Shown here piece after piece: positions 9,501-14,937 of a DNA stretch of 15,681 bases. The position numbers and the translations under genes were made by a program. How positions within the stretch are numbered: the stretch's first letter is position 1; each line of letters opens with the position of its first letter. Where the stretch lies: positions 568 to 16,248 of the forward strand of contig PKZR01000293.1 in assembly GCA_003133815.1 (NCBI GenBank), read 5' to 3'. The DNA comes from Limisphaerales bacterium. Lineage in GTDB: Bacteria; Verrucomicrobiota; Verrucomicrobiia; Limisphaerales; UBA11358. The notes below the pieces were generated by a model. It searched no databases. It worked only from the letters and a program-made list of their open reading frames with translations, and was not told the DNA's origin.

Positions 9501-9618
9501 CCGTTGGCGGTTCCGATGCCGCACTGCGGACGGAATCCAAAACGCACAGCAACAACCCGCAAATCATTGCGGCAGCAGATGAGAGTCTGAATCGACATGG
9601 CATGCTGACAATAGACAT
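6577..9618 (-). CDS. Two-propeller periplasmic sensor histidine kinase (Reg_prop, Y_Y_Y, HisKA_3, HATPase_c)
   Basis: 1013 residues. The N-terminus has a hydrophobic export segment (about 15-30). Residues ~45-640 hold W-x-[GA]-T-type blades: tryptophans at 71, 156, 198, 238, 281, 319, 361, 403, 446, 488, 530, 572 and 631, plus one blade without Trp near 113. This makes 14 blades, i.e. two seven-bladed propellers. A Y_Y_Y domain follows (~680-755; LSYTAPEKVRLRYKLDG). One membrane helix spans ~764-783. The HisKA_3 dimerisation box has H812 in RDLHDDLGA. The ATPase domain shows the N-box (KEAVHNVIKHSHA, ~919), G-box (IEDNGLGF, ~949) and GFPNMRARV. It should sense a ligand outside the cytoplasm, often a polysaccharide product in related systems, and phosphorylate the downstream regulator. 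ATG 9618 was chosen as the longest; ATG 9603 is also possible. Neither has a clear ribosome site. Confidence 0.95.
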   Translation of the reverse strand: MSIVSMPCRFRLSSAAAMICGLLLCVLDSVRSAASEPPTEDDYYVQSWQMDEGLLGNQVNDLLQDRNGFIWLATIGGLDRFDGVTFKPFTSPLIARGVARNIRALAETADSTLLILPAVGGVAQLKDGRFSPHPIGEGLVGEQFQTLFVDQGGAVWLGTYSGRVRRWQDGKTTDLIATNGLSGNTMVSFAMDDEGGVWIGRGGFLGCYRDGKLLTNFNDNLDSTPNIVVTSSRSGGIWICNSTRLSKMDGGQFSIISTNLPWVVLGGVVRKMYEDSNHSLWVGTSTHGLFRFADGKFAGVKTSQSQITSIMEDAEGNIWAATAGGGINRLGQKLFHLYNTGSGLPEDISSAISADTQGDVWLANRGGGIARIFDGKVSAFHLQAGSHKFGADSVCADDQGFVWASEGTLYRFPHEQPDEVQSVSNRLAGTINHIHVLFKSRKGDIWIGSDTNSLGYFRSGHPENYVPENEFPGNRPRSITEDSNGWIWIGTEDGQLVKLADGKFTMFTQKDGLPDAPIRSLCADAAGSVWIGTAGCGLVLWRDQKFTLISVDDGLPNDYIAELVGDDDGRLWCGARGGVFHVAKSDLIAFADGRISKVAGVTFSKSEGLTGISCFGTSQPMAVKTSGGHLWFTTQQGVLSVDSAALKSNSRPPPVFIDELLVNDHQLKITDQMRVPPLSSKIEFRFSVLSYTAPEKVRLRYKLDGVDLDWVEIADQRNAVYSALRPGKYLMHLKACSSDGVWNETGASLAFEVQPAWWQSWWFQGSMLVVFTTVSAVGIRFWSQRRLKSKLERLEHQQALSKERSRIARDLHDDLGATVTQVGLMLEELRAAPLSTEEIKQQSDIISGRVLNLARDLDAVVWSVNPGNDSLGELFAYLGQSFLEYFRHTSIRPRLEVMEAIPDYALAPEVRHHLFLVVKEAVHNVIKHSHATEVILSLNVVEDSLEIRIEDNGLGFSPDVIAKSKRHGFPNMRARVQQLGGRLEVSSEPGKKTSIRIWIRQWKDLRAQQRLPE

Positions 9619-9734
9619 AGAGCGGCTTCGCCACTTTGTAAAGTATGGCCAAGAAAAAACTGGCCAATGGACTTGGTCGCTGAGTTACACATCATCATTT
9701 ACAGGTTGTTGCCGAAATCATGCGCACTGTAGAA

Positions 9735-9746
9735 TTCCGGCCGGAA
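9735..9746. promoter_or_regulatory. Perfect 12-bp palindrome TTCCGGCCGGAA
   Basis: Exact dyad lying 117 bases upstream of the kinase start and 207 bases upstream of the lipoprotein start. An operator-like site is possible; no regulator can be named. Confidence 0.3.
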
Positions 9747-9795
9747 AATACGCCTAAAAATTCACGTCTAAATCTGGATTGTTGTCAAAAGCCCG

Positions 9796-9824
9796 TGCGG
9801 AAAATTGTTGAAATAAATTCCGCA
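9796..9824. promoter_or_regulatory. Inverted pair TGCGGAA / TTCCGCA
   Basis: Seven-base exact arms with a 15-base centre, so the arm centres are 22 bases apart, about two helical turns. A third TGCGGAA copy begins at 9871. The spacing fits a dimeric DNA-binding protein. Confidence 0.3.
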
Positions 9825-9869
9825 AAATTTATGATGGTTTCAGACTTTGGAGGCACCGGAAAATGGAGG

Positions 9870-9920
9870 GTGCGGAATTCAATGAATTCGCACACCATTG
9901 AACAGTCCTTCAATGGACTG
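9870..9920 (+). promoter_or_regulatory. Tandem hairpins with two mutually exclusive folds in the lipoprotein leader
   Basis: First hairpin: GTGC and GAATTC (one bulged G) pair with GAATTC and GCAC around an AAT loop at 9870-9893. It is followed by CCATTGAA (9895-9902) pairing with TTCAATGG (9909-9916) around CAGTCC. That loop, CAGTCC (9903-9908), can instead pair with GGACTG (9915-9920), which destroys the preceding stem. The region ends 32 bases before the lipoprotein ATG. Confidence 0.4.
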
Positions 9921-9952
9921 CTATTCGCTCCATTTTCAACCAAAAAAAATCG

Positions 9953-10192
9953 ATGAAACATTTTTTACCCGCAGTGTTGGTCGGCTTGATAATGTTTACC
10001 GGATGCGCCCAGCAACATTACATCGTCCTGCTGAGCAACGGACGCCACGTCATCGCCGCGCAAAAACCGCACTTGGAAGAATTCAATTTCGTCTTTTTGG
10101 ATTTGAAGGGACGGACCAACTCGGTTCCATCCGAATACATTCGCGCCGTCATGCCCGACACGGGCCAGCTAACCAACAGCCCGTCGAAGTGA
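9953..10192 (+). CDS. Small lipoprotein, YgdI/YgdR (DUF903)-like
   Basis: 79 residues. It has a hydrophobic N-terminus (MKHFLPAVLVGLIMF) with a lipobox-like TGC, so Cys18 is the likely lipidated residue. The mature part reads YIVLLSNGRHVIAAQKP, then FVFLDLKGRTNSVPSEYIRAVMP. This resembles the YgdI/YgdR fold of enterobacterial lipoproteins, a small SH3-like barrel with an N-G-R turn, a K-P, a D-x-x-G-[RK] turn and a final hydrophobic strand. Function in that family is unknown. It is the only rightward gene in the window and diverges from the kinase. Its last 24 bases overlap the end of ribE on the other strand. The ATG at 9953 is preceded by an A-rich stretch, not a Shine-Dalgarno. Family assignment is from memory of motifs. 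Confidence 0.75.
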   Translation: MKHFLPAVLVGLIMFTGCAQQHYIVLLSNGRHVIAAQKPHLEEFNFVFLDLKGRTNSVPSEYIRAVMPDTGQLTNSPSK

Positions 10193-10780
10193 AAATTTCT
10201 CGGCGTATTTGCCGAGCATGTCAGCCTCCAAGTTTACCATGTCACCGGTTTGTTTTTCGTGCAATGCCGTGACTTTGAGAGTGTGAGGGATGATCCAGAT
10301 CCAGAAGTCTTTTTGCCCAACGCCCGCGACCGTCAGGCTGATGCCGTCAATCGCAATCGAACCTTTTTCGATGACGTAACGCATCACATTTTTTGGCGCA
10401 GCAATTTCCAAGATGTGGTCTGCACCTGATTTTTCCCAGCGCAGGATTTTCCCGGTGCCGTCTATGTGGCCCGTGACAAAATGGCCGCCGAACTCCCCGC
10501 CCGCGCGCAACGGCCTTTCGAGATTCACAAGCGCGCCGACTTTGAGAAATTGAAAACTCGTTCGTTTCCATGTTTCCGTGAGCAGATCGAATTGAACAAG
10601 CTTGAATTTTCCATGTGAAGAGATTTTCACCGCCGTCAAACAGCAACCGTTCACCGCCACGCTCGCGCCGATTTTCAATCCGCTACCGCTCACATTCGCA
10701 CGCACCGTCAACTCGATGGATTTCCCAGTCGGCTTGATTTTTTCGATGTTGCCAGCTTTTTCGACTATGCCTGTGAACAT
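10169..10780 (-). CDS. ribE: Riboflavin synthase, alpha subunit
   Basis: 203 residues, the normal family length. The enzyme converts two 6,7-dimethyl-8-ribityllumazine molecules into riboflavin and 5-amino-6-ribitylaminouracil in the cytoplasm. The protein has the two tandem lumazine-binding halves expected: it starts with MFTGIVE, carries SVAVNGCCLTA in the first half, GGHFVTGHIDG at the junction, and SIAIDGISLTV as the matching motif of the second half. It lies 42 bases downstream of ribD on the same strand, so the two are probably co-transcribed. No lumazine synthase gene (ribH) or ribBA is present nearby. The C-terminal codons overlap the convergent lipoprotein gene. Naming follows the common bacterial usage ribE (ribC in E. 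coli). Confidence 0.96.
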   Translation of the reverse strand: MFTGIVEKAGNIEKIKPTGKSIELTVRANVSGSGLKIGASVAVNGCCLTAVKISSHGKFKLVQFDLLTETWKRTSFQFLKVGALVNLERPLRAGGEFGGHFVTGHIDGTGKILRWEKSGADHILEIAAPKNVMRYVIEKGSIAIDGISLTVAGVGQKDFWIWIIPHTLKVTALHEKQTGDMVNLEADMLGKYAEKFSLRRAVG

Positions 10781-10822
10781 GGAATGATTCTAATGGCGAA
10801 GCAGGACTCCGTCGAGCCGCGT

Positions 10823-11989
10823 TTAATCCACTCGTGCCGTCATCAGCAAATCTTCGCCAAGCTTTCGCCATTCTACATCACGAAGCTGGATTGCTTTGCT
10901 CAAAGATTTTACGCCTTCGCCCGCAACAGCTTTGCGTGCGTCGCGCCCGCCCAGGATTTTCGGCGCGTAAAAAAACACAACCCTTTGGGCGAAGCCACCG
11001 AGCAGAAACGACGCATTCACTTCGCCGCCGCCCTCGACCAGCAGGCTGGTGACGTTATTCGCGTCGAGTTTTTTCAGCAGCCAACGCAAATCGATTGCGG
11101 ATTTCTTTGCTGGCGCGGTGAGGACATTTACTTTTTTGGTCAGGGCCGCGAGGCGCTTTTTCGGTGCCTGTTTGCCGACCACAATCGTCGTCAGCGCCGC
11201 AAATTTATCACTCACCACTTTCGCATCTAGGGGTGTCCGCGCGCGCGAATCGAGAACGATGCGGCGAAGCGGCTTGCCCATTTGCCATCTGCCATCTGCC
11301 ACCTGCTTTCTGGCCGTCAGGCTCGGATCGTCCGCCAAAATCGTGTTGATGCCGACGAGAATCGCATCGCTGCCTTGGCGCAGTTTCATGCCGTGCGCGC
11401 GGGATTGCTCGCCGGTGATCCATTTGGATGAGCCACCGGCCGTGGCAATTTTCCCATCCAGCGTCATCGCTGCCTTCACCGTGACGAACGGAGTGCGGTG
11501 GACAATCCAGTGGTTGAATGCTTCGTTTAATCGCTCGCATTCATCGGCAAGTTTGGAGTGCGGTGACAGGTCACCGCTTTTCAAAGCGCCGACATGTCGG
11601 CGCAGTCCAAGCGTCGCAATACCCGCGCGTTGCAAAATTTTGAAACCTTTGCCCGCATGTTTGGGATTCGGATCGGTCGCGCCGACAACGACTTTTTTTA
11701 TTCCGGCGGAAATAATCGCGTCCGTGCAAGGCGGCGTGCATCCGTGCGTGCAACAGGGTTCCAGCGTCACATAAAGCGTTACGCCGCGCGCTGAGTGCCC
11801 GCGCCGTTGTGCGTCGCGGAGCGCCTCGATTTCCGCGTGCGGCAAACCCGCGCGCCGGTGCCAGCCGCGCCCGATGATTTTGCCATCCTTCACCAGCACT
11901 GCTCCTACCAGCGGATTCGGCGACGTCGCGCCATAGCCGCGCCGGGCGATTTCGAGGGCGAGGCGCATGAATTTCAGATCATCTTTCAA
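10823..11989 (-). CDS. ribD: Bifunctional pyrimidine deaminase / reductase RibD with in-frame repeat insertions
   Basis: 388 residues, about 20 longer than usual. The N-terminal deaminase has the zinc set H51 (HAE, with catalytic E53), C79 (EPC) and C88 (TPPC). The C-terminal reductase has MTLDGKIA (~175), the G-x-N-T segment near 213, and VEGGGEVNASFL (~318). It carries out the second and third steps from GTP to riboflavin. Residues 129-146 (LRRHVGALKSGDLSPHSK) fall between the domains and are absent from RibD proteins I know; they are encoded by the palindromic element at 11553-11610. Residues ~229-238 (QVADGRWQMG) come from a 7-bp minirepeat. The start is TTG at 11989, immediately after an in-frame TGA. 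It keeps the usual D..xFM..AL opening; the only nearby ATG (11968) would remove it. No FMN riboswitch fits the 69-base gap upstream. Confidence 0.95.
   Translation of the reverse strand: MKDDLKFMRLALEIARRGYGATSPNPLVGAVLVKDGKIIGRGWHRRAGLPHAEIEALRDAQRRGHSARGVTLYVTLEPCCTHGCTPPCTDAIISAGIKKVVVGATDPNPKHAGKGFKILQRAGIATLGLRRHVGALKSGDLSPHSKLADECERLNEAFNHWIVHRTPFVTVKAAMTLDGKIATAGGSSKWITGEQSRAHGMKLRQGSDAILVGINTILADDPSLTARKQVADGRWQMGKPLRRIVLDSRARTPLDAKVVSDKFAALTTIVVGKQAPKKRLAALTKKVNVLTAPAKKSAIDLRWLLKKLDANNVTSLLVEGGGEVNASFLLGGFAQRVVFFYAPKILGGRDARKAVAGEGVKSLSKAIQLRDVEWRKLGEDLLMTARVD
11283..11304 (-). repeat. 7-bp minirepeat inside ribD
   Basis: On the plus strand TGCCATC, TGCCATC and TGCCACC follow each other without a gap (GATGGCA-type units in the coding direction), with a degraded fourth unit next to them. 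The array is translated as roughly VADGRWQM in the reductase domain, at a loop between LTAR and the PLRRIVLD strand. Confidence 0.6.
11553..11610. repeat. Triple-palindrome element inserted in frame in ribD
   Basis: Three palindromes stand back to back. GCGGTGAC/GTCACCGC has a two-base centre (11560-11577). CGCTTT/AAAGCG has a two-base centre and overlaps it (11575-11588). GCGCCGACATGTCGGCGC is a perfect 18-base palindrome (11586-11603). TTGGA (11553-11557) and TCCAA (11606-11610) bracket the whole. It contributes about 54 bases, 18 codons, without a stop or frame change. It resembles in style the Rickettsia palindromic elements that insert in frame in genes, though no sequence relation is claimed. 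I recall similar SGDLSP/CGDRSP-type peptides in verrucomicrobial proteins, unverified. Confidence 0.75.
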
Positions 11990-12058
11990 TCAATATTCTG
12001 GTAAATTGTTTGGGACTATGTGGCTCGAAGGATTTGCGCTGTTGTGGGCTTGGAAGAG

Positions 12059-14266
12059 TTATTTTAGCCGCCTGATTAGAAAGTATTCGTTGAACGGCTT
12101 GTCGTCGGTGATTTGAATTTTTGGATCCGGGTTTAGGAGCGCCGGAATTGAAACTTCGTTTGTGATTACCTTGTTAAGATAAGCCATCGCATCCTTGGAA
12201 TCATTCCATTCAACCAGATCTTCTTTGGCGGATTCGGGCATGCGTGCCGTCAATTGCTCCGCATCAAGTTGTTCGATGGGTTCCATTGACGCCAGCAAAT
12301 GGATTCCCCAACCTCGAACTGATGGAAAGCCACGCACATATGGGAATGATTCATAGATGGAGCGGATGACCGCCTGTGCCGTCGCAGGTTCGTTGTCGCC
12401 CGGAAACCACATCTGAACGATGCCGCCGGGTTTCAGATGCTGCTTGGCCAGGTCATAAAATTCTTTGGAAAATAGCAGGCTTGAACCCGCTGCCTGCACC
12501 GGCGGCGGCGGGTCAACCACTATGACGTCGAATTTTTTGTCCGTGCGCTTGAGAAAACGGCGGCCGTCGTCCGTGATTATGTGACCGTTTGGATCGCTGA
12601 TCGCCCGCTCGGCGTCTTCATGAAAAAAACCAAAATCTTTTGTCACGCTCGGCACCAACTCGACGACGGTGGTGTCAATGTTCCAGCTCAAGGCTGAGCG
12701 ATAAGTCGTCCCCATGCCGAAACAAATGACCAACGCCGATTTGGGAGGCTCCTTATGAAAGGCCATCGGCAAATGCACCATGAACTTGGTGATGGGCGTC
12801 AATATCGTCATTCCGATGCCGTTGACCAAAAGCCATTTTTGATTCCGGCCAAATGCAATGACGGAAGCCGCATAATCCCGCCGGATGGTTGTGTTCGTTT
12901 CAGTCTTCAACATAAAGCCGTCAAAGTCTTCGGCGAAAAATGAAGTCCAAACGAGAGCTACGCAGATCAACGATCCAAAGGCCAGCCGACGTTGTCGCGG
13001 CATTGATTTGCTGAACGCGATCCAAAAAACAATAAATGGCAGACTCAATAGCACCAGCGCGTGACGCTCGTTAAAGACCGGCAACAACACATAGCAGGCA
13101 AACAGCGGCCCCAAGATGCATCCCAGCACATTGATGGCATAAGCCCTGCCGGCACGCATCGGCTGCCCGGCGGCATAGCCGTCTATCAGGCTTGGGGTCA
13201 GATATCCCAGCAACGCGCACAACGGACAAATGCTGCCAAGCAGAATAAATACGCTGAACACTTCTGGAGTTCCCACATAAAAATCCTGCACCACAAATTT
13301 CGGGTTGTTGGCAAGCACCGGCAAGAAGGCCGTAACCGCAAGCGCGGCGATCAAATTTCCGTTTGAATTGACATGATTCTTCCGAAGATCCCTGCGATAC
13401 ATCCACGAGCCGAGAAAGGTCGCTCCCAAATAAGTGAATACAATCATGGCAAAGGAATATACCTGCGTCTTCAGCACCGGTGTGAAGGCCCGCGACCAGA
13501 CCACCTCCATTGCCATCGCCACAAACCCGGTTGAAAATAAAATCATTCTTGTCATCCTGCCGTCGCGAACCTGCGGTTGCAGCGATTCGGCGGGCATAGC
13601 CGGAGCCTCCGCCTTTTCCGAAAGACCGGCGGCCGGACGCCCTGCCCGCCCCAGGCAGGCACTGACAAAGGCGATGGTGAAATTTCCCGCAGCCGCCAGC
13701 CACAGCGTGTGCCGAAACCCCAAAAGCTCTATCCAGACAACCGCCGTCAAAAAAGTTCCGCACATCGCCCCCAGCACGTTGGCCAGATATAGAAAACTGA
13801 AACTTCCCGTGTTGGCTTCATCCTGTTCCCGCACAAAAGCCATCATGAAGGGAAACGTCGCGCCCATGCACACGCACCACGGCAGGATGGACACCGCCAG
13901 CACCAGCGCCGAGAGCGAAAGATACCCGAACGAATCCGTCTCCCCGCTCGCCAGAAGTAGCCCTTCCCCGACGGCAAACAATTTCGGCACCGCAAACGCG
14001 CCCAGCCCGATCAGCAGTTCTGCGAACGCATAAAAATAAATCGCAGAAAGCCCGGTCCTCTTCGCAAATGCAGCGATGAACCGTCCGCCCCCCCACGAAC
14101 CCAGCGCCAGCCCCAGCATGAACACCGACAGCACCACCGACAGCACCGGCGTGATGATTCCAAACGACGCGAACGCCATGCGCGTCCACACCACCTGATA
14201 AACGAGGCTGCTGAAACCGGACAGAAAGAAGAGAAAAAATAAAATCCGGCGCGTGAGTCGGTTCAT
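12059..14266 (-). CDS. Membrane-anchored spermidine-synthase-like methyltransferase-fold protein
   Basis: 735 residues. About 430 N-terminal residues are mostly membrane helices in two related halves, each opening with a similar motif (SGFSSLVYQVVWTR at ~16 and TGFVAMAMEVVWSR at ~246). A polar linker (~207-240) joins them. The C-terminal cytoplasmic domain has the Rossmann-type nucleotide/aminopropyl-donor fold of spermidine synthases: VICFGMGTTYRSAL (~513), acidic E536 after a beta strand, TDDGRRFL (~565) and VIVVDPPPPVQAAGSSLLFSKEF (~581). The classic GGG.G loop is GMGTT here, and the usual VD(S/T).DP polyamine-site motif is VDPPPP, so true putrescine aminopropyltransferase activity is doubtful. 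Proteins of this fused type are widespread and mostly uncharacterised. It lies 69 bases upstream of ribD on the same strand. The ATG at 14266 precedes MNRLTRR and the first helix; no Shine-Dalgarno is seen. Confidence 0.88.
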   Translation of the reverse strand: MNRLTRRILFFLFFLSGFSSLVYQVVWTRMAFASFGIITPVLSVVLSVFMLGLALGSWGGGRFIAAFAKRTGLSAIYFYAFAELLIGLGAFAVPKLFAVGEGLLLASGETDSFGYLSLSALVLAVSILPWCVCMGATFPFMMAFVREQDEANTGSFSFLYLANVLGAMCGTFLTAVVWIELLGFRHTLWLAAAGNFTIAFVSACLGRAGRPAAGLSEKAEAPAMPAESLQPQVRDGRMTRMILFSTGFVAMAMEVVWSRAFTPVLKTQVYSFAMIVFTYLGATFLGSWMYRRDLRKNHVNSNGNLIAALAVTAFLPVLANNPKFVVQDFYVGTPEVFSVFILLGSICPLCALLGYLTPSLIDGYAAGQPMRAGRAYAINVLGCILGPLFACYVLLPVFNERHALVLLSLPFIVFWIAFSKSMPRQRRLAFGSLICVALVWTSFFAEDFDGFMLKTETNTTIRRDYAASVIAFGRNQKWLLVNGIGMTILTPITKFMVHLPMAFHKEPPKSALVICFGMGTTYRSALSWNIDTTVVELVPSVTKDFGFFHEDAERAISDPNGHIITDDGRRFLKRTDKKFDVIVVDPPPPVQAAGSSLLFSKEFYDLAKQHLKPGGIVQMWFPGDNEPATAQAVIRSIYESFPYVRGFPSVRGWGIHLLASMEPIEQLDAEQLTARMPESAKEDLVEWNDSKDAMAYLNKVITNEVSIPALLNPDPKIQITDDKPFNEYFLIRRLK
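13601..13659. repeat. Three palindromes in the linker of the spermidine-synthase-like gene
   Basis: CGGAGCCTCCG (13601-13611), CCGGCGGCCGG (13626-13636) and the stem CCTGCC/GGCAGG (13641-13646/13654-13659) lie close together. They encode part of the Ala/Pro/Glu-rich linker between the two membrane halves. The region looks like a tolerated, repeat-derived insertion, but the GC-rich codons could also produce such dyads by chance. Confidence 0.4.
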
Positions 14267-14375
14267 GCGCCCGACTGTTTAGCCGCTGAAACCTCTTTGG
14301 ACAAGTTTCAAAATCCGACTGCACGCCGTTCAGGCAGGAGGCCGCAACAAATGGATACCCGACGGTCCCCTCCGG
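14267..14375. other. Upstream region of the spermidine-synthase-like gene
   Basis: About 110 bases between the start of the leftward membrane-protein gene and the tandem array. It must contain that gene's leader and perhaps promoter, but I see no convincing -10/-35 pair or ribosome site. Confidence 0.4.
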
Positions 14376-14753
14376 CCAGCTTCCGCCAATTCACCGGACA
14401 AACCCGCCGGCTCACCGGCCTTTCCCCCGAAGTTGCCGTCATTTCCCTCGCTATTTTGACCGGTTCCCCCGCGCACCGGACGTGTTCCCTTGGACAATTA
14501 TCGTGTTCCCTTGGACAATTATCGTGTTCCCTTGGACAATTATCGTGTTCCCCCGGGCAATTATCGTCTTCCCCTGGACATTTTACCAATTCCCCTGGAC
14601 ATTTTGCGGATTTCCCCGGGCAATTATCCATTTCCCCCGAAGTTTTGGGGCGTTCTCCCGCCGTTTTTGGGCCGGCGAACGACAATCAAGCCATTCTCCC
14701 GCAGCGTTTTACGCGGTTTCCGCCCGTTTTGGAGTGTTCCGTGGTCAAAAATC
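14376..14753. repeat. 21-bp tandem array, about 18 units
   Basis: Units of exactly 21 bases with the core TTCCC(T/C)(T/C)GG(A/G)CA followed by an A/T-rich end. Units starting at 14481, 14502 and 14523 are identical; the next at 14544 differs slightly. Units from 14565 to 14648 are related, and those outward to about 14376 and 14753 are increasingly decayed. Phase stays at 21 across roughly 378 bases with no visible indel. Several frames stay open: plus strand 14297-14830 reads heptads such as CSLGQLS and NSPGHFA, and minus strand 14308-14685 reads DNCPREH and DNCPGEH. I do not call a gene, because openness in many frames follows from a stop-free 21-base unit. Confidence 0.85.
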
Positions 14754-14792
14754 GCCAGCCCGGCGGGCGATCCGGCCAATCCCTCCCCGAAA

Positions 14793-14937
14793 ATAGCCCA
14801 GCCATTCATGGCTGGGTAGCGTGGCGTTAAATTTTTCAAAGTCCCGGCAGGGACGACAGAACATTTCTTTCGTCCCTGCCGGGACTTGGGCGGGTTGTTG
14901 GACGTTTTACCCAGCGCTAAAGCGCTGGGCTATTATC
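14793..14937. repeat. Nested inverted-repeat block 1
   Basis: Three hairpins in mirror order. Outer left: CCCAGCCAT/ATGGCTGGG with a TC centre (14797-14816). Centre: a perfect 18-base stem, AAGTCCCGGCAGGGACGA (14839-14856) pairing with 14870-14887 around a 13-base loop. Outer right: CCCAGCGCT/AGCGCTGGG with an AA centre (14910-14929). Read on opposite strands the two outer hairpins are near copies: both read TACCCAGC, a variable centre, then GCTGGGCTATT. The block is thus a ~145-base symmetric composite, resembling a REPIN or MITE without an encoded transposase. Confidence 0.75.

Larger units (their letters stand above)
9619..9952. other. Divergent control region rich in short palindromes
   Basis: 334 bases between the kinase (leftward) and the lipoprotein gene (rightward), with no convincing gene. 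Two direct copies of TGGCCAA lie at 9646-9652 and 9661-9667, 15 bases apart and 28-49 bases before the kinase start. A perfect 12-base palindrome TTCCGGCCGGAA is at 9735-9746. TGCGGAA occurs at 9796-9802, inverted at 9818-9824, and again at 9871-9877 (as TGCGGAA). Tandem hairpins follow at 9870-9920. This density suggests regulator binding and transcript folding, but no confident -10/-35 pair was found in either direction. Confidence 0.6.

Noticed and set aside
9720..9956. 78-residue plus-strand frame upstream of the lipoprotein
   Set aside because: Composition is not protein-like, and it covers the palindrome-rich control region, ending at the lipoprotein start.
11990..12058. FMN riboswitch (RFN element) before ribD
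   Set aside because: The gap is only 69 bases and shows none of the conserved RFN core; the element is normally over 100 bases.
12018..12113. Short plus-strand frame starting MWLEGFALLW between ribD and the membrane protein
   Set aside because: About 31 codons, mostly antisense to the end of the membrane-protein gene, with no supporting signal.
14376..14753. CRISPR array
   Set aside because: Units are contiguous 21-mers with no unique spacers, and there are no cas genes.
14297..14830. Heptad-repeat protein (CSLGQLS/SPGHF type) on plus, or DNCPREH type on minus (14308-14685)
   Set aside because: A stop-free 21-base tandem unit keeps several frames open at once. No ribosome site, signal or domain distinguishes one frame, so only the repeat is annotated.
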